Shown piece after piece: positions 54,553 through 62,526 of a stretch of DNA of 64,000 nucleotides. Position numbers and translations under genes: made by a program. How positions within the stretch are numbered: the stretch's first letter is position 1; each line of letters starts with the position of its first letter. The notes below the pieces were generated by a model, which saw only the letters and a list, made by a program, of their open reading frames with translations, was not told the origin of the DNA and searched no databases. Origin of the DNA: Psychroserpens sp. SPM9 (GTDB lineage Bacteria; Bacteroidota; Bacteroidia; Flavobacteriales; Flavobacteriaceae); assembly GCF_025153525.1 (NCBI RefSeq), contig NZ_JANZNR010000003.1:1-64000 (forward strand), read 5' to 3'.

Positions 54553-55803
54553 TTAATTAGCGATTCTTTTGGAAGCATCAACATTACTTTTATCAGCAAA
54601 TTTTTGTTTCAAAATTGCCATATCATCGCTTACTTTTCTATCCAATATTTTAGCATAGTGTTGCGTTGTTTTTAGTGATTTATGACCTAACATTTTACTA
54701 ACTGATTCCATTGGCACACCATTAGACAATGTTACCGTAGTTGCAAACGTATGACGAGCTAAATGGGTGGTTAAGTTTTTATTGATACCACACAAATCTG
54801 CTATCTCTTTTAAATAGGCATTAGACTTTTGATTGCTCAATACAGGAAGCAATACATCTTTTGTAACTGCCTCTGGATGGTTCTCGTATTTCTTTATAAT
54901 CTCTAAAGCAGTCGGAAGTAGGGGAATGTTACTACGTGTATCTGTTTTAGTACGCTTTGTCTTTATCCACTTATCTCCATCAATACCAAATACCAAATTA
55001 TCTTTTGATAGTTTCTTAACGTCGCTATACGCTAAACCTGTAAAACAACAGAATATAAAAATGTCTCTTACTTGCTCTAATCTATTAGTGTGTAACTCTT
55101 TTTCGAGCATTGTTTGTATTTCTTCTTCTGAAAGAAATTGACGTTCCACTTCTTTTAAACGGACTTTATAATTTAGAAATGGGTCTTTTTTAATCCAATC
55201 GTTTGCTATTGCAATACGTACAATCTTTTTAAAATTCTTGATATACTTAATTGTACTGTTATGTCCGCAGTTTCTAACCGTTTTTAAATAGAACTCAAAA
55301 TCTGTAATATACTTGTGGTCTATTCTGTTTACAGGTATATCACTTACATTGTATTGATGTTGCATAAACTCTTGCAGATGCTTACATACTGTTTTATAAC
55401 GTTCTAAAGTTCCTGCTGAAAACTCTCTACCAACTAATTTTTCAACTTGCTTGTTGTGATTATTAAAGATGGTTATGAGTGTTCTTTGTTTTTCCTCAAC
55501 ACCTAAAAACTTGTTTTTAAGGGTTTCGGTTGTAACCTCCTTGTTATCTTGAATTAAGTCTCTTTGGCTTTGATATACTTTTGTAGTAAGTGAATCTAAA
55601 TAGGCATTTAGTTCTCGTATATCTTCTGTTCTTCCAATAGCTTTATTGGCTTCAACGCTCCATTTCTCAATCTCAATGGTACGTTTTGTACTAATCTCTG
55701 TACGCTTACCATCTATGGTAATACGTAGGTAAATAGGGCATTTGCCCTGTGCATCTACTTTACTCTTTTTTAAGTAGAATAATAATCCAAATGTTTTGTT
55801 CAT
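54553..55803 (-). CDS. int: Tyrosine recombinase/integrase, IntDOT-like
   Basis: The 416-residue protein has an N-terminal arm-binding region (to ~100), a SAM-like core-binding domain (~105-205) and a catalytic domain (~220-400). Catalytic residues include the HxxR box HLARHT (His347, Arg350), His374 in LGHKS and nucleophile Tyr383 in QHYAKI. The position of the first Arg holds Ala258 in TGLAYSD, the same kind of replacement known in IntDOT-type Bacteroidota integrases. It sits 235 bp from the tRNA-Ser 3' end with the arm-type repeat in between. This identifies it as the recombinase that inserted this element. Confidence 0.95.
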   Translation of the reverse strand: MNKTFGLLFYLKKSKVDAQGKCPIYLRITIDGKRTEISTKRTIEIEKWSVEANKAIGRTEDIRELNAYLDSLTTKVYQSQRDLIQDNKEVTTETLKNKFLGVEEKQRTLITIFNNHNKQVEKLVGREFSAGTLERYKTVCKHLQEFMQHQYNVSDIPVNRIDHKYITDFEFYLKTVRNCGHNSTIKYIKNFKKIVRIAIANDWIKKDPFLNYKVRLKEVERQFLSEEEIQTMLEKELHTNRLEQVRDIFIFCCFTGLAYSDVKKLSKDNLVFGIDGDKWIKTKRTKTDTRSNIPLLPTALEIIKKYENHPEAVTKDVLLPVLSNQKSNAYLKEIADLCGINKNLTTHLARHTFATTVTLSNGVPMESVSKMLGHKSLKTTQHYAKILDRKVSDDMAILKQKFADKSNVDASKRIAN

Positions 55804-55890
55804 TCTGGTGACCTTTAATTATACATTAATTTACAAAATTTCGAGGTCTTTTAATTGATATATTGTACTGATTTATAAACAGTTATAAAC

Positions 55891-55907
55891 AATTAGGTGA
55901 CCTAATT
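55891..55907. repeat. Imperfect palindrome in the attachment region
   Basis: AATTAGGTGACCTAATT is a palindrome except for its central base. It lies 88 bp upstream of the integrase ATG. Further copies of its GGTGACC heptamer occur at 55807-55813 and, in reverse, within the 19-bp arm repeat. It probably belongs to the integrase/Xis binding region and may also govern integrase expression. Confidence 0.5.
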
Positions 55908-55920
55908 AAGGTTTAAAAAA

Positions 55921-55939
55921 GGTCACCTAATAGGTCACC
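55921..55939. repeat. Arm-type repeat inside the right end
   Basis: This sequence is identical to 34354-34372 (GGTCACCTAATAGGTCACC). It lies 101 bp inside the right core repeat, between the integrase gene and the tRNA. Confidence 0.65.
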
Positions 55940-55977
55940 AACAGAATGGTTTTTAATACATATTTTAATGTTTTGGG

Positions 55978-56018
55978 TAAAATAAAAAGTCCCATAAACA
56001 TTGAGTTTACAGGACTTT
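55978..56018 (-). terminator. Element-borne terminator for tRNA-Ser
   Basis: On the minus strand AAAGTCCTGTAAAC pairs with GTTTATGGGACTTT (14 bp, two G-T pairs) around a 5-nt loop, followed by TTATTTTA. It lies about 20 nt downstream of the tRNA-Ser 3' end and inside the mobile element. It would replace the terminator that the insertion separated from the tRNA. Confidence 0.75.
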
Positions 56019-56038
56019 CGTCGATTTTGAATAAATCT

Positions 56039-56126
56039 TGGCGGAGAAAGAGGGATTCGAACCCCCGGAGGTGTGACCCTCAACAGTTTTCAAGACTGCC
56101 GCATTCGACCACTCTGCCATTTCTCC
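56039..56126 (-). tRNA. tRNA-Ser (anticodon UGA)
   Basis: The minus strand reads GGAGAAATGGCAGAGTGGTC at the 5' end, with a long variable arm, TTCGAATCCC in the T loop and TTTCTCCG CCA at the 3' end. The acceptor stem GGAGAAA pairs perfectly with TTTCTCC. The anticodon loop CTTGAAA gives anticodon TGA. The encoded CCA (56039-56041) falls at the element junction. At the left att copy the corresponding bases read CAA, so the element appears to supply the CCA. Confidence 0.95.
56041..56053. repeat. Right core repeat (att) within tRNA-Ser
   Basis: GCGGAGAAAGAGG is the plus-strand image of the tRNA-Ser 3' end and is identical to 34281-34293. It marks the right junction of the mobile element. Confidence 0.75.
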
Positions 56127-56304
56127 AGTGTATCTCATCAGGTATTCCCTGAATGCGGATGCAAATATAGAACCCTTTTTTATTTCTTTCAAATAAAAAG
56201 TGCTTTTTTTAAATGATTTAATAATACTATAGAATTATTTTATAACATAAACCCTTTAAAATAGATATATGAGCTTTATTTTTGCACCAATATTAGCGAT
56301 TTAT

Positions 56305-56934
56305 ATGACAACTATAGATAAATTAAAATGGCGCTATGCCACAAAAAAATTTGATGCCTCCAAAATTCTTTCCAAAGAAAAACTAGAGATATTAAAAGAA
56401 GCCTTTAACTTAACGGCAACCTCTTTTGGACTCCAAACGATTAGCTTAGTTGTATTAAAAGATAAAGCACTCAGAGAACTATTAGTTGACCATTCGTTCA
56501 AACAAAGGCAAATTTTAGAGGCTTCTCATCTTTTGGTGATTTGTATTCAGGATAATATTCTGGAAGACGATGTCGATCAGCATTTCGATAATGTCAAAAA
56601 TATTAGAAATACACCTGAGACAATTCTTGCGCCTTATCGAAAAGATTTAAAAGACATGATGAAGAAAATGTCTATTAAAGAACGTCAAGAATGGTCGATT
56701 AAACAAGCTTATATCGCTCTTGGAAATTTAATGACGGTCTGCGCAATGGAAGGCATAGATTCTTGTCCAATGGAAGGCTTTATTCCGTCTGCATACGACG
56801 ATTTACTAGATTTGAAGGCAATGAATTTAAAGTCGGTATTATTGTTACCTGTGGGCTATCGCGCAGCCGATGACATGTTTGCCGATTTTAAAAAAGTTAG
56901 AAAACAAGTCAAAACATCGGTCATAGAACTATAA
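56305..56934 (+). CDS. Nitroreductase-family NAD(P)H-dependent oxidoreductase
   Basis: The start is taken at the ATG at 56305 (MTTIDKLKWRYATKKFD), which matches the family N-terminus; an ATG 36 bp upstream adds a hydrophobic stretch atypical of a cytoplasmic flavoprotein. The product of about 209 residues shows RYATKKFD (FMN phosphate contacts), FNLTATSFGLQTISLVVL, and MEGFIPSAYDDLLDL. It belongs to the NfsB/NfnB-like branch and should reduce nitro compounds, quinones or flavins with FMN. It begins the chromosomal side to the right of the tRNA and is not part of the mobile element. Confidence 0.9.
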   Translation: MTTIDKLKWRYATKKFDASKILSKEKLEILKEAFNLTATSFGLQTISLVVLKDKALRELLVDHSFKQRQILEASHLLVICIQDNILEDDVDQHFDNVKNIRNTPETILAPYRKDLKDMMKKMSIKERQEWSIKQAYIALGNLMTVCAMEGIDSCPMEGFIPSAYDDLLDLKAMNLKSVLLLPVGYRAADDMFADFKKVRKQVKTSVIEL

Positions 56935-57007
56935 TAAAAGTTAATAGAGTTCACTATATTTGTTTCTATCTTAATCGCGAGATTATTCGCACTTATTGAA
57001 CATAACA

Positions 57008-57427
57008 ATGAAAAAAGTCTTATTTGTTTTATTATTAGCGTTTACATTACAACTTACAGCGCAAGAATCATCGACTTGGCTAACCGATTATAAAGTAGCT
57101 CTAAAGCAATCAGAAACTCAAAACAAACCCATATTAGCTTTTGTAACTAACAATCAAAGTTCTGAAGCTCTAAAGACTTTAAATGAACAGGTTTTTGAAA
57201 CAGAATCATTCAAAAATACACTTGCTCCTAAAGTCATTTTATTGAAGTTAGATATTTCTGATAAACACTCGTATAATGTACGTTTAGGTATACATTATAC
57301 TAAACAAACAACAGCGCCAGGTTTGGCTTTGGTTGATAAATTCAATGATACGATTGGTCAACCCTTAGTCGTTATTACTCCCGAAAACATAAAGACTTTT
57401 TTAACTTCAGTTCACGAAAAACTTTAA
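57008..57427 (+). CDS. Exported thioredoxin-fold protein without a CxxC site
   Basis: The start at the ATG 57008 gives the signal peptide KKVLFVLLLAFTLQLTAQ; the preceding TTG is unlikely. The mature part of about 120 residues follows a thioredoxin-like pattern (YKVALKQSETQNKPILAFVTN ... LAPKVILLKLDISDK ... YNVRLGIHYTKQTTAPGLALVDKFND). No CxxC occurs where the redox motif is expected, so disulfide exchange is not predicted. It probably acts as a structural or binding protein in the periplasm. It ends 6 bp before the aminotransferase gene and may be co-transcribed with it. Confidence 0.75.
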   Translation: MKKVLFVLLLAFTLQLTAQESSTWLTDYKVALKQSETQNKPILAFVTNNQSSEALKTLNEQVFETESFKNTLAPKVILLKLDISDKHSYNVRLGIHYTKQTTAPGLALVDKFNDTIGQPLVVITPENIKTFLTSVHEKL

Positions 57428-57433
57428 TTGTAG

Positions 57434-58627
57434 ATGCCTGGATTTGAATTATTTGGAGACCAAGAGCGTAAAGAAGTTAATGACGTTCTTGACAACGGTG
57501 TCTTAATGCGATATGGATTTGATGGTCTGCGAAATGGCCATTGGAAAGCCAAGTCTCTCGAAAAGGAATTGTGTTCGACTTTTAATACAAACCATGTACA
57601 ATTAGTTTCCAGTGGTACAGCTGCTGTATCGGTAGCGCTGGCTTCTGCAGGTGTTGGTGCGGGTGATGAGGTGATCATGCCAACCTTTACATTTGTAGCC
57701 AGTTTTGAAGCTATTATGATGTTAGGTGCTATTCCGGTGTTAGTCGATATAGACGATACTTTAACTTTAGATCCAAAAGCGGTTGAAGCTGCAGTGACTC
57801 CAAAAACTAAGGCGGTTATGGTTGTCCATATGTGCGGCAGTATGGGAGACTTAAACGCTTTACAAACCGTGTGTTCTAAACACAAGCTACTACTTGTCGA
57901 AGATGCTTGTCAGGCTATTGGCGGAACCTATAAAGGAAAACCACTCGGCAGCGTTGGTGATTTGGGATGTTTCTCGTTCGATTTTGTAAAAACCATTACC
58001 TGTGGAGAAGGTGGTGCCGTTATCACCAATAATGAAACTTATTATGTAAACGCCGATCATTACAGCGATCATGGTCACGATCATGTTGGTTCAGACAGAG
58101 GTGCAGAAACACATCCGTTTTTAGGCTATAATTTCAGGATTTCAGAATTACATGCCGCTGTTGGATTAGCTCAAGTGAAGCGTTTACCAGAATTTATTAC
58201 GATTCAGAAAAAACATTATACCATACTTAGAAAAGCGCTTGCTGATATCCCTGAAGTAAGTTTCAGAAAAGTACCTGAAGGTGGCGAAGAAAGTTATGCA
58301 TTCCTGAATTTCTTTTTACCTGATTTAGATACGGCTCGTAAAGTTACGACTGCTTTTAAGGAGCACGGCATTGATGCCTGCTGGAATTACTTCGACAATA
58401 ATTGGCATTATGTAAGGAAATGGGACCATCTAAAAGATGCAAAATCGCTTTATCCGCTGACTTCCGAAATTAATGCGGCACTTTCAAAACTGAAGACCAC
58501 AGGTTTTTCTCAATCTGATGCCTTTATTGGCCGAAATATTTCCTGTTTGATTAAGTTGTCTTGGACTGATGCTGAAGTTAGTGAACGTGCCAGTAAAATG
58601 GCAGAAGCGATTAAATCTGTCATTTAA
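57434..58627 (+). CDS. DegT/DnrJ/EryC1/StrS-family PLP-dependent aminotransferase
   Basis: The 397-residue protein has the family's PLP-binding features. These include SSGTAAVSVALASAGVGAGDEVIMPTFTFVAS, the Asp in VEDACQAIGGTYKG (D157), and the Schiff-base Lys186 in SFDFVKTITCGEGGA. Such enzymes aminate keto sugars for surface polysaccharides or antibiotics. No sugar-nucleotide genes are adjacent, so the substrate is unknown. Its stop overlaps that of the convergent sensor kinase gene by 4 bp. Confidence 0.93.
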   Translation: MPGFELFGDQERKEVNDVLDNGVLMRYGFDGLRNGHWKAKSLEKELCSTFNTNHVQLVSSGTAAVSVALASAGVGAGDEVIMPTFTFVASFEAIMMLGAIPVLVDIDDTLTLDPKAVEAAVTPKTKAVMVVHMCGSMGDLNALQTVCSKHKLLLVEDACQAIGGTYKGKPLGSVGDLGCFSFDFVKTITCGEGGAVITNNETYYVNADHYSDHGHDHVGSDRGAETHPFLGYNFRISELHAAVGLAQVKRLPEFITIQKKHYTILRKALADIPEVSFRKVPEGGEESYAFLNFFLPDLDTARKVTTAFKEHGIDACWNYFDNNWHYVRKWDHLKDAKSLYPLTSEINAALSKLKTTGFSQSDAFIGRNISCLIKLSWTDAEVSERASKMAEAIKSVI

Positions 58628-60120
58628 TTCAATGGAATTAACAAAGTGACTTTTGTACCAATAGGCACATTTTTATCGTATAAATCAGTAAAGTAGATGT
58701 TTGAAGAATTTTCATAATTTTCACTGAAATGTTTGAGGCGTTCTTCAGAGAGTTTAACACCAAGCGACGTTCTTTTTAAGAGTTTTTTGTTCTTAATTTC
58801 AGTAGATTTCTGTCTGCCTATTCCATTGTCAACAATGTCTATTTTTAATTGATTTTCATTCGATTTTTGAATGTTTAAATGTAATTTCCTGTTATCTTCT
58901 TTTAAAGAAAGTCCATGCCATATCGCATTTTCAATAAAGGGTTGAGTAATTAATGATGGCAATTTAATCGCAGATAAATTTAGAGTGTCATCAATGTCAA
59001 TTTTAAAATCTATGCTATTATTAAACCTTATGTTTTCAATATTGACATAAAGCTGCATCGTTTCTAGTTCTTCATCTAATGATGTTTCTTTCTCAGTAGT
59101 TGAAGCTAATATTTTTCTAATGAGTTTCGAAAACTTATTTAAATAAAATACAGCATTTTCTTTTTCATTATCTATGATATAGCGCTTTATGGCATTTAAA
59201 GAATTAAAAATAAAGTGCGGATTCATTTGGCTTCTTAAAGCAGACACTTTTAATTCGGCTAGCTCTTTATCATATTTCATTTTAATAGCCTCTAACTTTT
59301 CAATTTCGGCTTGTTTACTTAGTTGTTTAACATCTTGCTCTAACTGCGCTTGTATTTTTTTTCTGAGCTCATCATTTTCTTTAAGCTGCTTTATAAGCTG
59401 ATTTTTTGAAGAATTTCTATCGTCTAAAATCAGCTTTTGTTTGTGTCCTAAACCTAAAGAAAATAAAACGTTTTCTAGAATAAAACCTATATATAAAATG
59501 CTATATGATGGCTCAATTGATTGTTCGTTATTTTGTAATTTAAAATAATATAGTATAGACCAGACAGATGTAATAAACAAGATTAATGAACCGATTATAA
59601 CATAATATTTTAAAGGACTTTCAGATTTAAAAAACGGAATGTATAAGACCAGTCCAAATAGTGTCATTGGGATGGTAAAGTAAAAATACCCTTCAAGTAA
59701 TATTTCAATATTGCCTTTAAATACATAGATAAAAACGACAATTAAGCAATATACAATAATAGCATACAAGACCTTAAAACTCCATTTGTGCCATTTGGGT
59801 AATTCGGTTTTTATGTCTAAAAATTTAAATGTAAATAATACATAGATTACAAAATATAACTCAGTTGCAACCATTGGATATTGCGTCACTTTTTGGATTG
59901 GTAAAAACAACTCATAGATGAACCCTTCAGTGAAATGGTGTAATTGCGAGAATATGATGAAAAAGGTATATCCACTATAAAGTAAATAAAGTTTGTCTTT
60001 GTGCTGAAAATAAAGTAAAAAATGGAAAACAGAAAGTATGAACAAGATCCCTATGGTAAATGTTAAGAATCCATTTTGAAAAGGGTAATTAAAAAAATAA
60101 GATGTGAGGCCTTCTTCCAA
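58624..60120 (-). CDS. LytS-type sensor histidine kinase with 7TM sensor
   Basis: The 498-residue protein begins with about seven transmembrane helices (residues 15-220, 7TMR-DISM-like). A coiled coil covers about 230-290. The His_kinase domain is of the LytS/YehU type with RSQMNPHFIFNSLNAIKRYIID (His302), and the C-terminal ATPase has NAIWHGLS, IDIVDNGIGR and GTKVTLLIPL. It phosphorylates the LytTR regulator encoded directly after it in the transcriptional order... in fact upstream at 60867, ending 6 bp before this start. The sensed signal is unknown. Confidence 0.93.
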   Translation of the reverse strand: MEEGLTSYFFNYPFQNGFLTFTIGILFILSVFHFLLYFQHKDKLYLLYSGYTFFIIFSQLHHFTEGFIYELFLPIQKVTQYPMVATELYFVIYVLFTFKFLDIKTELPKWHKWSFKVLYAIIVYCLIVVFIYVFKGNIEILLEGYFYFTIPMTLFGLVLYIPFFKSESPLKYYVIIGSLILFITSVWSILYYFKLQNNEQSIEPSYSILYIGFILENVLFSLGLGHKQKLILDDRNSSKNQLIKQLKENDELRKKIQAQLEQDVKQLSKQAEIEKLEAIKMKYDKELAELKVSALRSQMNPHFIFNSLNAIKRYIIDNEKENAVFYLNKFSKLIRKILASTTEKETSLDEELETMQLYVNIENIRFNNSIDFKIDIDDTLNLSAIKLPSLITQPFIENAIWHGLSLKEDNRKLHLNIQKSNENQLKIDIVDNGIGRQKSTEIKNKKLLKRTSLGVKLSEERLKHFSENYENSSNIYFTDLYDKNVPIGTKVTLLIPLN

Positions 60121-60126
60121 TGTAAA

Positions 60127-60867
60127 TCAACTGTTTAATAATTGTAGTAATTCTGCTTTTTTAGACCTTGAAACCGGAATTGAACTTCCATTTTGAAGCA
60201 CAAGGTAAAGTCCTTCGTTTTTTACAAATTCTTTAATGAAATTAATATTGACCAAATAGGAATTGTGGACTCTAAAAAAAGAGACACTTGTTTGTTCCTC
60301 AATTTCCTTTAGTTTTTTTGATAACATCTGTTTTTCATCATTAACCAGGTGAATTTCAGTATAATTACCATCAGATTTACAATATATAATGTCTTCCATA
60401 TTCACATAAATAGTTTTTCCAACTAAAGGCAGTGCTAATCGTTTAGGCTTTTCAATGGGTTTGAAACTTTCTATAATTTTTTTAACGTCTTCACCCAGAG
60501 AATTTTGTTTTTGATTTTTCCTAACACGAGATATGGTTTCTAATAAATCATCAGAATCAATTGGTTTTAACAAGTAGTCAATCGCATGCGCTTTAAAGGC
60601 TTTTATTGCATAGTTATCGTAAGCAGTCGTAATAATTAAATCAAAATCCTTGAAACTTAATTGACTTAACAGCTGAAAACCATCCATCTCAGGCATTTCT
60701 ATGTCTAAAAACACACAGTCTGGCTTTAAGTAATTGATTGCAGAAATAGCCTCAACAGGATTTGTAAACGTATCACAGACCTCTATATCCTTACCAAAAT
60801 TTTCGATTTCCCATTTCAAATTTTTGATAGCGTTTAATTCATCATCTACTATTATGGCTTTTATCAT
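60127..60867 (-). CDS. LytTR-family response regulator
   Basis: The start is placed at the ATG at 60867 (MIKAIIVDDELNAIKN), the standard receiver N-terminus; an ATG 84 bp upstream is poor. The 246-residue protein has a receiver domain with Asp55 in CVFLDIEMPEMDGF and the conserved Lys in YLLKPID. A LytTR DNA-binding domain lies at about residues 145-245 (IYCKSDGNYTEIHL ... FFRVHNSYLVNINFIKEF ... IPVSRSKKAEL). It forms a two-gene unit with the LytS-type kinase, 6 bp apart. LytTR regulators bind imperfect direct repeats. Possible targets are not evident in the window. Confidence 0.94.
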   Translation of the reverse strand: MIKAIIVDDELNAIKNLKWEIENFGKDIEVCDTFTNPVEAISAINYLKPDCVFLDIEMPEMDGFQLLSQLSFKDFDLIITTAYDNYAIKAFKAHAIDYLLKPIDSDDLLETISRVRKNQKQNSLGEDVKKIIESFKPIEKPKRLALPLVGKTIYVNMEDIIYCKSDGNYTEIHLVNDEKQMLSKKLKEIEEQTSVSFFRVHNSYLVNINFIKEFVKNEGLYLVLQNGSSIPVSRSKKAELLQLLNS

Positions 60868-61121
60868 AGTCTTTAGAGTTTCTGTATCAAATATATGCAG
60901 AAGAAAATTAAATAAGTTTCTAAACCATTTGCTTGGAATTATCCAATACATAAATGGTCGAATATCTTGTATAGATAACCAAAATCGTGGTTTTGCTGTT
61001 CAAATTGCAAAATACAGTCTAATTCTAACATTTTATATAGTGATATAAACGAGTCATAAAATACTGAAGATTAGTCGTATAGCCTAATGGTATATTTAAC
61101 CAAAATTTAAAAATCAAACTC

Positions 61122-62357
61122 ATGAAAACACAATTGAAAATTATCTGTTTATTAATATCAATTTTATATTATGGATGCTCAGACGATGATGGAAATACCT
61201 TGCCAACACCTCCAAATAATTTAGAAGCTTTGCAAGGAGATTGGTATAGAGTTGGATGGAATAATCCCGATTTTAAGGGGATGAAAGTAAATGTAAATGA
61301 AGATCAAGGTACATTATTAGAACCTGCATTATCAAACTTTCAAGTAGATGATATAAAATGGCAAAATATCATGCAAACGGATACTTATCAGTATAGACAC
61401 AAAGATTTAACGAGTAGTTATAATTATTTTGATGCTACCATGACCTTTGGTGTTGACGATACATTAAGAATTGATGTCGCAAATTCTGGAATTGAAAACA
61501 TTCAGAAATGGGTAAGGACTTTTATAGAACCTGCTGTTGATGTCAATGATTGTTCTGAGTATAGTGCTGAAGGTTTTTCAAATACTTTACTTGAGAATTG
61601 GTCTGACTATAATGATTTCGATACGTATCCATCGTTACTACAAACGCCTGGCGAACCTGGAGGAGGTTATTTTATGTATACCATAACTAATGAAGAAATA
61701 GCTCCTGGTTTGAATGTCACCGCTAGTGGAGGAAGTTCTGGTGCTATTTATGCAGAATCTTCTGCAGGAACTTCCGAACCCAACGCTAATCAAGTAGCAT
61801 TTTTAGCACATCCAGGAATATCATATAATGTTAGGGTAAATATAGGGCAAGGCTCAGTAAGTTCTTATCCTTTAGAATATTCAATGAATTGGACATATGT
61901 ACCTGCAGAAGATTGTTTTGAACCCAACAATAGCCTTCAAGAAGCTAAATCTGTACCAAAAGGCGAGTCGCTTGAAGCCTATGGTATCGCTGGGTACATT
62001 TCTAATTATGTTAGCTCTGGTGATGAAAACACCTATGACTATTATAAAATAGTTACACAAACGGAAGGTAAAATTAGGTTTGCACTAGATAGTTGTCCGT
62101 CTGATCTTTGGATATCTTGTGCTCTAAGAAACTCAAGTGGAGCTCAAATAAATGGTCAATATACAACCATTATTGGTGATGCAAATACCCATCAACCTGG
62201 TACAACGTATTATTATGAATCAAATAGCATCTATCCAGCTGGCACTTACTATGTTCAATTACAAATGAATGGTGTGACTGTTGTGGATTTAAATACAGAC
62301 AGTATCCCAGAATATTGGAATACACCTTATACGTTCACAGTAACAACTATTGAATAA
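61122..62357 (+). CDS. Predicted lipoprotein of unknown function (411 aa)
   Basis: A lipobox is visible (ISILYYGCSDDDG), so the protein is expected to be lipid-anchored. The first ~130 residues resemble a lipocalin-like or small beta-barrel domain (LEALQGDWYRVGWNN ... FDATMTFGVDDTLRIDV). A second beta-sandwich covers about 145-270 (DCSEYSAEGFSNTLLENWSDY). The final ~140 residues resemble a pre-peptidase C-terminal-type domain (DCFEPNNSLQEAKSVPKGE ... YPAGTYYVQLQMNG). No catalytic site or T9SS CTD is apparent. Function is unknown. Confidence 0.8.
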   Translation: MKTQLKIICLLISILYYGCSDDDGNTLPTPPNNLEALQGDWYRVGWNNPDFKGMKVNVNEDQGTLLEPALSNFQVDDIKWQNIMQTDTYQYRHKDLTSSYNYFDATMTFGVDDTLRIDVANSGIENIQKWVRTFIEPAVDVNDCSEYSAEGFSNTLLENWSDYNDFDTYPSLLQTPGEPGGGYFMYTITNEEIAPGLNVTASGGSSGAIYAESSAGTSEPNANQVAFLAHPGISYNVRVNIGQGSVSSYPLEYSMNWTYVPAEDCFEPNNSLQEAKSVPKGESLEAYGIAGYISNYVSSGDENTYDYYKIVTQTEGKIRFALDSCPSDLWISCALRNSSGAQINGQYTTIIGDANTHQPGTTYYYESNSIYPAGTYYVQLQMNGVTVVDLNTDSIPEYWNTPYTFTVTTIE

Positions 62358-62526
62358 TTACATATGCTTGTTAAATATAATGGGTAGTAAAAAAAGCTTT
62401 TCTATTCAAATCACTGAAAAAGTAAATATTAGATTTTTGATTGGTGTATTGTAGATATAAAGCTAAATGAATTTGTAAGTATTGAAGAAACAATTATTAT
62501 CTAAATTAATAGTAAACTATTTAGTC

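Larger units (their letters stand above)
34281..56053. mobile_element. Integrated element at tRNA-Ser(UGA) carrying copper/zinc resistance, about 21.8 kb
   Basis: The boundaries are the 13-bp direct repeat GCGGAGAAAGAGG at each end, the right copy lying in the tRNA-Ser gene. A tyrosine recombinase gene lies next to the tRNA, preceded on the element side by an HTH/excisionase-like gene and a polymerase-like gene. An identical 19-bp sequence (GGTCACCTAATAGGTCACC) lies inside each end. The remaining cargo is metal efflux and detoxification plus two unknown genes. There is no relaxase, coupling protein or Tra/VirB gene in the span, so it is either mobilised in trans or moved by another route. Both junctions and the internal repeats support an intact, potentially excisable element. 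Confidence 0.82.
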
